The notes below the pieces were generated by a model. The model made no database searches and was not told the DNA's origin. It saw nothing but the letters and a program-made list of their open reading frames with translations. The position numbers were made by a program, and so were the translations under genes. Of a stretch of 11,670 bases of DNA, positions 5,787 through 11,670 are shown in pieces (position 1 is the first letter of the stretch; each line of letters begins with the position of its first letter). The stretch is taken from contig NZ_CAJUPA010000052.1 in assembly GCF_910588395.1 (NCBI RefSeq), positions 1 through 11,670 on the forward strand, read 5' to 3'. This stretch comes from an uncultured Faecalibaculum sp. GTDB lineage: Bacteria; Bacillota_I; Bacilli_A; Erysipelotrichales; Erysipelotrichaceae.

Positions 5787-6103
5787 ATGAAAAACATTCT
5801 TCTGGTCTGCAACGCAGGCATGTCCACATCCATTCTGGTCCGCAACATGCAGAATGCCGCAAAGGAACTGGGGGTAGACTGCCATGTGGAGGCAAAATCC
5901 CTGATGCTGCCAAGAAAGACCTGAGCGGTGTGGATGTCATTCTCCTTGGCCCGCAGGTTGGCTTTGAGCTGAAGAACGTCAAGGAAATGGCACCGTCTGT
6001 TCCTTCTGCTGTCATTGACATGAAGGACTACGGTTCCATGGATGGCAAAAAGGTTCTCCGTACAGCCTACAAGCTGATGAAAGCTGCCAAAGCCGGCGCC
6101 TGA
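5787..6103 (+). pseudogene. PTS IIB component, lactose/cellobiose family, frameshifted
   Basis: IIB takes phosphate from IIA on a cysteine and passes it to the sugar held by IIC. The reading frame opens well: AGAGGT 7 bases upstream, then MKNILLVCNAGMSTSILVRN with the phospho-cysteine Cys8 and its loop. It then stops at a TGA (5922-5924) after 45 codons. A shift of -1 at the AAAA run (5894-5897) joins it to DAAKKDLSGVDVILLGPQVG and a complete tail ending at 6101-6103. The joined protein would be about 105 residues, normal for the family. Everything except this one shift is intact, so a recent one-base deletion, a sequence error, or translational slippage at A-AAA all fit. IIB is needed for the pathway unless another IIB substitutes. 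Confidence 0.88.
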
Positions 6104-6104
6104 T

Positions 6105-6134
6105 CAGACAGACTTTGCAGTTCGCCGCTGTCTG
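6105..6134 (+). other. inverted repeat after IIB
   Basis: The arms cagacag (6105-6111) and ctgtctg (6128-6134) are perfectly complementary, with a 16-base spacer, starting one base after the IIB stop codon. There is no T-run, so it may just stabilise the 3' end of the message. Confidence 0.3.
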
Positions 6135-6183
6135 GCACCAGGCAATCCTTCACTGCCCCCGGACAGATCATGAACCGGAAAAC

Positions 6184-6224
6184 CCTCCGGCTGTATTCTC
6201 TGATACAGTACCGGAGGTTTTTTT
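6184..6224 (+). terminator. terminator of the glucosidase-PTS operon
   Basis: A two-part stem, cctccgg/ccggagg plus ctgtat/atacag with a two-base bulge, has a six-base loop and is followed by seven T. It lies 80 bases after the IIB stop and closes the beta-glucoside operon. Confidence 0.9.
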
Positions 6225-6351
6225 CGTGAAAGCCTCATGGAGCCTGTGATGTATCCCCGCATCTGCCTGGGTCGAGGCAGAGCTGTGACTGTGATATCGG
6301 GAATTGCCTGCTGGCTGCCCGGCCGTGGCTGTCAGGGTGGTATGCGGCAGG
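6225..6351. other. intergenic stretch between two terminators, no gene seen
   Basis: No open frame here has a ribosome binding site or a recognisable product. The stretch can fold: ctgcct (6263-6268) pairs perfectly with aggcag (6275-6280), and a longer GC-rich hairpin near 6306-6351 begins cctgc and ends gcagg. Lying between the operon terminator and a second terminator-like hairpin, it could be a small RNA or a leader; no convincing promoter was found. Confidence 0.3.
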
Positions 6352-6400
6352 AAAGAGCCTCTGTGACAGCAGACAACGGGCTGATACAGCGGCTCTTTTT
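6352..6400 (+). terminator. second terminator-like hairpin, ahead of the TPR operon
   Basis: The stem aaagagcc (6352-6359) with ggctcttt (6391-6398) continues, after one mismatch, as ctgt/acag and cagc/gctg, and TTTTT overlaps the end of the right arm. No gene between the operon terminator at 6224 and this hairpin accounts for it. Confidence 0.55.
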
Positions 6401-6418
6401 CCGTATTGCATTCCATAG

Positions 6419-6424
6419 TATAAT
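6419..6424 (+). promoter_or_regulatory. -10 element ahead of the TPR operon
   Basis: A perfect TATAAT lies 32 bases before the start codon at 6456. At 17-base spacing only the T-rich tail of the preceding hairpin (tttttc) is available as a -35 box, so the promoter is weak or needs help. Confidence 0.45.
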
Positions 6425-6455
6425 GATTTGACCAATCAGGGCAGGAGGGATTTCA

Positions 6456-7838
6456 ATGGACATGCTTATACAGGATCAGATCGTGGAACTTCTGGAAGAC
6501 GAGTGTCTCTCTGATGCTGCCGCCCTTCTGGAGAAATACCTTCGGCTGGAGGGAAAAGACGAATTCTATTACCTGGCTTCTTCGGATGTGAGGCTCGGGT
6601 ATGAAGATTATGAAGGAGTCATCACGCTGCTGGAAGAAGCCATGGATACCGGAATTTCCGGTCCGCTGATCTGGGAACGGATGGCAGATGCGAAAATCGG
6701 AGCGGATGAGTATGAATCTGCCCGGTCCTATCTGGAAATGGTCCGGGATTCCGGTGAGATGGATCCCGGTGATGAACCGAGGATCCTGTTCGACCTGGGG
6801 CGCTGTGCAATCGCTGCAGAAGATTACCGCCAGGCTGTACAGCATTTTGAGGACCTGCTGCTGGAAGAAGACAATCCGGAAACCCGTTTCCTTCTGGGAA
6901 TGTCCTATGGAGAGCTGGAACAGTACGACCGCATGGATGATGCTTTCCTGGGGCTTCTGACAGATCCTGAATACAAAGAACGGATCATGGAGTATATGGT
7001 TTATCAGGACAATCCGGACGTGCTGGTGGATTACATGTTCCGGACACAGCTTCCGGAGTTTGATCAGCGGATGACGTTTTCACAGTTCTGGCTGTATCAT
7101 GACAGTCCGCTGGAAGCGGCTGAAGAGCTGGAAGAAGCATTTGCTCTGCGTCGGGAACCGGAGATTCTGACCAGTGCCGTCATTCTGTATGCACAGTGCG
7201 GAAAAACAGCCAAAGCCCGCAGACTCTTCCGGCAGCTGATGGCCCTGGATGTTCCATCTCAGGATCCGGAGCTGTATGCCGGGCTCAGCCTGGAAGCACT
7301 GGAGGTTCTTGAATATGGAGAAAAGACCTGCCGGGGCTTTGTGCGAACCATTCTTGCCCGGACCGGACACAGTCCGGAAGCGGTTCTCTGCTGTGCGCAG
7401 TTCTGTCTGAATCACGTGTTTTCGGATATGGCGTATGAACTTCTTCAGAACCAGCCGGAGGATCTGGAGTCTGCATTGAGCGCACAGTGGTCCGAGCTGA
7501 AAACCAGAGCCTGTCTGCAGGCGGAGTTTTATCAGGAAGCATATCATTGCCTGAAGGCCAATCCGGCTCCGCAGGATCGGCTTTATCGGAAGAATCTGGC
7601 AATCGCCAGTTATTGTACCGGCCGTTCCCGGGAAGCACTCACGGAGAGCCTGGCGATTCTGCCTGACGGCATTGGTGCCATCATTGCCTTCCTTGTATAT
7701 GATGAGCGGGGAGAGCAGGAGAAAGCGGCAGACGTGATCCGGCAGATGCGTAGAGCCCTGGCAAAAGAAGAACCCATTGAGGACCTGTCGAACTTCATTG
7801 GCTTTCTGGAAGAGATTGCCGGGAAAACCGCTGCATGA
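6456..7838 (+). CDS. TPR-repeat protein of unknown role
   Basis: The 460-residue product is soluble, acidic and almost wholly helical, built of repeated helix pairs with the TPR pattern of small and large hydrophobic residues. Examples are AAALLEKYLRLEGKDEFYYL, DLGRCAIAAEDYRQAVQHFE and NLAIASYCTGRSREALTESL. TPR arrays are protein-protein interaction scaffolds. There is no signal peptide, membrane segment or catalytic domain. AGGAGG lies 7 bases before the ATG. Its stop overlaps the start of the permease gene (ATGA), so the two are probably translated together, and it heads a tight four-gene cluster. No specific family or partner is recognised. Confidence 0.8.
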   Translation: MDMLIQDQIVELLEDECLSDAAALLEKYLRLEGKDEFYYLASSDVRLGYEDYEGVITLLEEAMDTGISGPLIWERMADAKIGADEYESARSYLEMVRDSGEMDPGDEPRILFDLGRCAIAAEDYRQAVQHFEDLLLEEDNPETRFLLGMSYGELEQYDRMDDAFLGLLTDPEYKERIMEYMVYQDNPDVLVDYMFRTQLPEFDQRMTFSQFWLYHDSPLEAAEELEEAFALRREPEILTSAVILYAQCGKTAKARRLFRQLMALDVPSQDPELYAGLSLEALEVLEYGEKTCRGFVRTILARTGHSPEAVLCCAQFCLNHVFSDMAYELLQNQPEDLESALSAQWSELKTRACLQAEFYQEAYHCLKANPAPQDRLYRKNLAIASYCTGRSREALTESLAILPDGIGAIIAFLVYDERGEQEKAADVIRQMRRALAKEEPIEDLSNFIGFLEEIAGKTAA

Positions 7839-8584
7839 AAGCATGGAAAAGCCGGCTGGAATGGGCCGGCTTTTTTGCGGTTCTGCTGCTGATCTGGCAA
7901 ATTTCGGCGACAATCGTGGCCAATGACATCATTCTGCCGCAGCCTTTCCAGGTATTTGCCGCCATGCTGATGCAGGGAACAGATCCGGCTTTCTGGCCGG
8001 CGGTCTTCCGGACGCTGGGGCGAGTGGTGGCTGCTGTGATCCTCGCACTGGCATCCGGACTGTTTCTGGCGCTGATGGCGCATCTGTGCCGTCATCTGGA
8101 GTTTTTTCTCACCCGGCTGCTGCTTGTCCTGCGTTCGGTGCCCAACATTGCATTCATCATTCTGGTGCTCTTCTGGATGAACCGGGAAACGGCTGTCCTG
8201 GTGGTGCTCTGGCTGCTGCTGGTGCCGGTGGTGTATTCCTCGCTGCTGGAGCGGATGGCGGAGATTCATGAAGAGCACAAAGACCTGTTTCATGTTTTCC
8301 CCCAGCCCTGGTATATCCGCATGAAAGCTGTCTTTCTTCCAGAGATGCAGGGAACCTGGTCAGCTGTGATTGTCACTTCCAGTTCTCTGGCTTGCAAGGC
8401 AGGCGTCATGGCTGAAATACTGTGTCAGGTACCGGCGGGAATCGGCCGGTCGATGCAGTCAGCCAGGTTTGCGCTGGATACTGCAGGTGTCATGGGCTGG
8501 ACGATCTGGCTGCTGCTGTCGGCTTTTGCCCTGGATGCCTTCTGGAAACAAGTGCCCCGGTGGCTGGAAAGGACTCTGAAATGA
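7835..8584 (+). CDS. ABC transporter permease, SsuC/TauC/ThiX-like
   Basis: The 249-residue membrane protein has about six membrane segments and belongs to the binding-protein-dependent permease family that includes sulfonate, taurine, nitrate and thiamine-precursor importers. Supporting features are the N-terminal NDIILPQPFQVFAAML, the segment LRSVPNIAFIILVLFWMN, the EAA-like ATPase docking loop (EEHKDLFHVFPQPWYIRMK, 146-164, followed by AVFLPEMQGTW) and the C-terminal IGRSMQSARFALDTAGVMGW. The ATG overlaps the TPR stop by four bases and no strong ribosome binding site is seen, which points to translational coupling. No ATPase or substrate-binding protein gene lies in this window, so the substrate cannot be inferred. 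Confidence 0.88.
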   Translation: MKAWKSRLEWAGFFAVLLLIWQISATIVANDIILPQPFQVFAAMLMQGTDPAFWPAVFRTLGRVVAAVILALASGLFLALMAHLCRHLEFFLTRLLLVLRSVPNIAFIILVLFWMNRETAVLVVLWLLLVPVVYSSLLERMAEIHEEHKDLFHVFPQPWYIRMKAVFLPEMQGTWSAVIVTSSSLACKAGVMAEILCQVPAGIGRSMQSARFALDTAGVMGWTIWLLLSAFALDAFWKQVPRWLERTLK

Positions 8585-9543
8585 AAATCAGCATACTGGT
8601 CCCTGTATACAATGTGGAGAAATGGCTGGACAGATGTCTGGACTCTCTCCAGTCCCAGACCTGGGAGGACTGGGAAGCGGTGCTGGTCAATGATGGCAGC
8701 ACTGATCATTCCCTGAACATAGCCCGGAAAAGAGCTGCGCAGGACCCCAGAATCCGGGTGTTTTCCTATCCCAATGCGGGCATCTCCGTGACCCGGAACC
8801 GGCTGCTTTCCCATGCACAGGGAGATGCCTTTGTCTTTGTGGACAGCGATGACTGGATTGACCCGCCGATGCTGGAACACCTGGCCCGGATCATGAACAG
8901 GGAAAACTGCGATATAGTTCAGTGTGGCTACCGGATGGATTTCGGACCGGTGCCCTTTCTGCGGGAAGTAGCCGGCCGGGGTGTGCATACCCGGGAGGAA
9001 GCCCTGCAGATGCTGGTGAACAATCAGGGAATCAACAACTATCCCTGGGGTAAGCTGTACCGGCGTCATACCTTTGACCATGTGCGGTTTCCGGAGAATG
9101 TGAAGGGGTTTGAAGACACCCGGACCATTTTCCGCACCTTTCTGAATGCCTCCAGGATCGCAACCATCCCCAACCGGTATGTGCATTATGTTCAGCATCC
9201 GGGTTCTCTAACCAACTGCATGTCCCTGGAAACCGTCAATGATATGCGCCGGGCTTATGAGTACCAGGAACAGTACTTGAAAAAAGTGCTTCCGCAGCAG
9301 CATTTTGATTTCAACCGGAACTACTACAACACGGACATGGTCATCATTTACACCCTGATCCTGTTCAGCCGGAAGAAAGACAATCCCCGCTTTGATCCCG
9401 CAGAGATCGACTGGCGGCGGCTTGCAGGGCATCAGATTCTGCATCCGGCTTATCTGGTCTGGCTGAAGATTGCCTGCATGAAATTCGGCTGGAATCTGAG
9501 AAAAGTCATGGAGGAAACAGAATGGCCCCAAACCCGGAACTGA
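8581..9543 (+). CDS. glycosyltransferase family 2 (GT-A fold)
   Basis: It transfers a sugar from a nucleotide-sugar donor onto an acceptor, often for capsule, teichoic acid or other cell-surface glycans. The 320-residue protein has ISILVPVYNVEKWLDRCLDS (3-22), the nucleotide-binding VNDGSTD (Asp38), the metal-binding VDSDDW (Asp88 and Asp90), then PWGKLYR (155-161) and the probable catalytic GFEDT (176-180). A C-terminal helical part (about 225-320) completes it. I chose the ATG at 8581, which overlaps the permease stop as ATGA and has AAGGA 7 bases upstream; the frame is open further left but only inside the permease. Donor and acceptor are unknown; no other glycan genes are nearby. Confidence 0.93.
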   Translation: MKISILVPVYNVEKWLDRCLDSLQSQTWEDWEAVLVNDGSTDHSLNIARKRAAQDPRIRVFSYPNAGISVTRNRLLSHAQGDAFVFVDSDDWIDPPMLEHLARIMNRENCDIVQCGYRMDFGPVPFLREVAGRGVHTREEALQMLVNNQGINNYPWGKLYRRHTFDHVRFPENVKGFEDTRTIFRTFLNASRIATIPNRYVHYVQHPGSLTNCMSLETVNDMRRAYEYQEQYLKKVLPQQHFDFNRNYYNTDMVIIYTLILFSRKKDNPRFDPAEIDWRRLAGHQILHPAYLVWLKIACMKFGWNLRKVMEETEWPQTRN

Positions 9544-10070
9544 ATCCGGTCGCAGAGCTGCCCGGGGGCGGGATCCGGAAAGCCTGTATTTCTGATCTGG
9601 ATGTCATTGTCCAACTCTATGATAAAGCCAGAGCAGAGATGCGCAGACAGGGGAATCTGACCCAGTGGCCCGGGACCTATCCCGGCAGGGACAATGCCCT
9701 GGCAGATCTGGAAGCCGGCACGCTGTATGTCAATGATTCCGTGACTGCTGTCATGACGCTGGCAGCAGGACCCGATCCCACCTATGCCAGGATCCGGCAG
9801 GGCAGCTGGCTCGATGAAGACAGCTATTCTGTCATCCACCGCATTGTCAGTACACAGCCTGGACAGGGGCGTGCCCTGCTGCAGTATGCCATGGACACAG
9901 CGGGCCATATTCGTATCGACACCCATCGAAAGAACCGCAGCATGCTCCGGCTTCTGGAAAAACTCGGGTTCAGACACTGCGGTGTCATCACCTGTCAGGA
10001 TGGTACGGACAGGGAGGCGTTTGAGTGGAGCAGCAAGCCGGGAAGACCCGGAGATGATGAAGCGGATTGA
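9522..10070 (+). CDS. GNAT-family N-acetyltransferase
   Basis: Such enzymes move an acetyl group from acetyl-CoA to an amine on a small molecule, peptide or protein. The 182-residue product begins with RKACISDLDVIVQLYDKARA, a typical first helix, has the acetyl-CoA-binding region IHRIVSTQPGQGRALLQYAM, and ends with HRKNRSMLRLLEKLGFRHCG, the family's C-terminal signature. The pyrophosphate loop reads QPGQGRA, a variant of the common Q/RxxGxG/A. The start is fixed by GGAGG 7 bases upstream and overlaps the glycosyltransferase end by 22 bases. The residues after about 165 are hydrophilic and probably unstructured. Acceptor unknown. Confidence 0.9.
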   Translation: MAPNPELNPVAELPGGGIRKACISDLDVIVQLYDKARAEMRRQGNLTQWPGTYPGRDNALADLEAGTLYVNDSVTAVMTLAAGPDPTYARIRQGSWLDEDSYSVIHRIVSTQPGQGRALLQYAMDTAGHIRIDTHRKNRSMLRLLEKLGFRHCGVITCQDGTDREAFEWSSKPGRPGDDEAD

Positions 10071-10091
10071 GGCTGCAGTGGCCCTGCCGCA

Positions 10092-10120
10092 TTGAATCCC
10101 CGCAGGGATTTGGCTACAAT
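10092..10120 (+). promoter_or_regulatory. promoter of ffh with an inverted repeat in the spacer
   Basis: TTGAAT (10092-10097) and TACAAT (10115-10120) are separated by exactly 17 bases in the 72-base gap between the acetyltransferase and ffh. A perfect inverted repeat, aatccc-cgca-gggatt (10095-10110), overlaps the -35 end and the spacer. It could bind a regulator or just be a short hairpin ending the upstream message; there is no T-run behind it. Confidence 0.6.
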
Positions 10121-10142
10121 TTCAGCATATGGAGTGAAAATA

Positions 10143-11549
10143 ATGGCATTTGAATCATTGAGTGAACGTCTGTCACAGGCGATGAAGAACATCACCGGAC
10201 AGGGAAAACTGACAGAAAAGAATATGAACGACATGCTGAAGGAAGTCCGGATGAGTCTTCTGGAAGCGGATGTCAACTACGGAGTCGTCAAGGATTTTGT
10301 CGCCAGTGTGAAAGAGAAGGCGCTGGGGCAGGAAGTGATGGAATCGCTGAATCCTTCGCAGATGGTCGTGAAAATTGTCCGGGATGAACTGCAGGAACTG
10401 CTGGGCAGCAGTGATACGGAACTGACCATGAATCCTTCCGGCATCACCACAGTGATGATGACCGGTCTGCAGGGTACCGGCAAAACCACGGCTTCCGGAA
10501 AGATTGCACGCTACGCCAGACAGAAGCTGAAGAAAAATGTTCTTCTGGTCGCGGCGGATGTGGTACGTCCGGCTGCCATTGAACAGCTGCAGACTCTGGG
10601 TGCCCAGGTGGGTGTGGATGTATTCAGCCTGGGACCGGATGTTTCAGCCGTGGAAACCGCCAGGCAGGCCCTGGTGTATGCAAAGGAACACGGACATGAT
10701 CTGGTGATCCTGGATACAGCCGGCCGTCTGCATGTGGATCAGGCCCTGATGGACGAACTTCTGGAAATGAAGGGACTTGTGCAGCCTGACAACATTCTGC
10801 TCACCGTGGATGCCATGACCGGTCAGGATATTGTCAATGTGGCCAGAGCCTTCGATGAGCAGCTGGATGTCACAGGTCTGGTGGTGACGAAGATGGATGG
10901 CGATGCCAGGGGTGGCGGACTGCTGTCTGTAAGAAGCATCACCAGTGTACCGGTGGTATTTGTATCCGGCGGCGAGAAGATGGAGGATCTGGAGCAGTTC
11001 CATCCCGACCGGATGGCAGACAGGATTCTGGGCATGGGAGACGTTGTCTCGCTGATTGAACAGGCGCAGGACCGTCTGGACATGGAAGTGGGAAAGAAAT
11101 CCGCAGACCGGATGATGAATGGCATCTTCACCTTCAACGACATGCTGGCACAGTTCGGGCAGCTGGAGAAAATGGGCAGCATGCAGGGGATCCTGAAGAT
11201 GATCCCCGGTCTGAACAAAATGGCTGCACAGGTCAATGACGAAGCCATGAACTCCGTCATGAAGCGCAACCGGGCCATCATTCAGTCCATGACACCCTTC
11301 GAACGGGAGCATCCTGCCTGCCTGAAAGCCAGCCGGAAGCAGCGGATCGCCAAAGGGTCCGGCGTCAAGGTGCAGGATGTGAACAAGCTGATTCAGCAGC
11401 TGAATCAGATGCAGCAGATGACAAAAATGATGTCCGGCGGCATGAATATGAATTCCATGATGAATGCCATGGGCAGAGGCCAGGGTGTGTCAAAACATGC
11501 CGGCAGCAAAAAACAGAAAGTGTCCAAAAAGAAGAAAAAGAAAAAGTAA
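10143..11549 (+). CDS. ffh: signal recognition particle GTPase Ffh (SRP54)
   Basis: Ffh with 4.5S/6S-type SRP RNA recognises signal peptides and membrane segments on ribosomes and hands them, through FtsY, to the Sec machinery. The 468-residue protein has the N domain (about 1-90), the G domain with GLQGTGKTT (108-116), DVVRPAA (139-145), DTAGR (191-195), TKMDGDARGG (249-258) and SGGE (275-278), and a methionine-rich M domain (about 325-450) with SMTPFEREHPACLKASRKQR for SRP RNA binding. DVVRPAA replaces the commoner DTYRPAA. The tail is a run of lysines. I chose ATG 10143 (MAFESLSERL), with GGAGTG about 7 bases upstream; an in-frame TTG at 10092 lies in the promoter. ylxM is not its neighbour here. 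Confidence 0.97.
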   Translation: MAFESLSERLSQAMKNITGQGKLTEKNMNDMLKEVRMSLLEADVNYGVVKDFVASVKEKALGQEVMESLNPSQMVVKIVRDELQELLGSSDTELTMNPSGITTVMMTGLQGTGKTTASGKIARYARQKLKKNVLLVAADVVRPAAIEQLQTLGAQVGVDVFSLGPDVSAVETARQALVYAKEHGHDLVILDTAGRLHVDQALMDELLEMKGLVQPDNILLTVDAMTGQDIVNVARAFDEQLDVTGLVVTKMDGDARGGGLLSVRSITSVPVVFVSGGEKMEDLEQFHPDRMADRILGMGDVVSLIEQAQDRLDMEVGKKSADRMMNGIFTFNDMLAQFGQLEKMGSMQGILKMIPGLNKMAAQVNDEAMNSVMKRNRAIIQSMTPFEREHPACLKASRKQRIAKGSGVKVQDVNKLIQQLNQMQQMTKMMSGGMNMNSMMNAMGRGQGVSKHAGSKKQKVSKKKKKKK

Positions 11550-11560
11550 GCTGCCCGGAC

Positions 11561-11601
11561 CCGGACATGGTGTCAAGGAAAAAAGCTTGACAGTCGTCCG
11601 G
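11561..11601 (+). other. hairpin after ffh
   Basis: The arms ccggac/gtccgg and tgtcaag/cttgaca form a 13-bp stem in two parts with a small internal loop and an eight-base A-rich loop. No U-tract follows, so it is not a standard terminator. Its right arm contains the -35 box TTGACA of the next promoter. Confidence 0.5.
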
Positions 11602-11616
11602 ATTCAGTGGTAGACT
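11587..11616 (+). promoter_or_regulatory. probable promoter of the gene beyond the window
   Basis: A perfect TTGACA (11587-11592) and TAGACT (11611-11616) are 18 bases apart. The last 54 bases contain no coding start and end with ctaaagg, which may begin a ribosome binding site. In many Bacillota rpsP follows ffh, so the leader may belong to that ribosomal protein operon; this is inferred from gene order only. Confidence 0.5.
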
Positions 11617-11670
11617 CCCGTCTTTTACAGTTTGAAGCGTGAAATCGGCGAGAAGCCCTTTACCTAAAGG

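Noticed and set aside
8422..8580. Longer start for the glycosyltransferase
   Set aside because: The extension lies inside the permease gene and lacks family similarity; ATG 8581 begins the GT2 signature directly and has a ribosome binding site.
10092..10142. Longer start for ffh from TTG
   Set aside because: This part is the promoter region; the Ffh N terminus begins at MAFESLSERL with a good ribosome binding site.

Overview
The window looks like a chromosomal segment of a Bacillota (Firmicutes) bacterium of medium GC content. Reasons are the strong AAGGAG-type ribosome binding sites, sigma-A-like promoters, U-tailed terminators, a lactose/cellobiose-family PTS split into single-domain IIA, IIB and IIC genes, and a GntR/UTRA regulator. 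An Erysipelotrichia-like host is a guess, not something the sequence proves.

Layout. Bases 1-52 look like the 3' end of a group II intron. They are followed by a short in-frame coding tail and by two terminator-like hairpins, each preceded by a near-identical 18-base repeat. Next, on the minus strand, come tRNA-Trp(CCA) with its own promoter and terminator, and mscL, the large mechanosensitive channel.

Bases 1290-6224 form a beta-glucoside uptake and cleavage locus. On the minus strand lie a PTS IIA gene (1349-1669) and a GntR-family regulator (1822-2535), each with a plausible promoter. On the plus strand run a GH1 6-phospho-beta-glucosidase (2845-4254), PTS IIC (4326-5666) and PTS IIB (5787-6103), closed by a strong terminator. 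IIB carries a -1 frameshift at an A-run, so the pathway depends on a broken or recoded gene. Related short motifs occur at the IIA, regulator and glucosidase promoters and suggest one shared regulon, with a cre-like site over the glucosidase promoter. Proposed flow: IIC imports the sugar, phosphate passes IIA to IIB to sugar, and the GH1 enzyme splits the phosphorylated disaccharide.

Bases 6225-6455 hold no convincing gene but contain a second terminator-like hairpin ahead of the next operon. From 6456 four genes are packed with overlaps: a TPR-repeat protein, an ABC permease without visible ATPase or binding protein, a GT2 glycosyltransferase and a GNAT acetyltransferase. The last gene, ffh (SRP GTPase), has its own promoter in the 72-base gap after the acetyltransferase. 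The window ends in a hairpin and a likely promoter and leader for the next gene, which in many Bacillota is rpsP.
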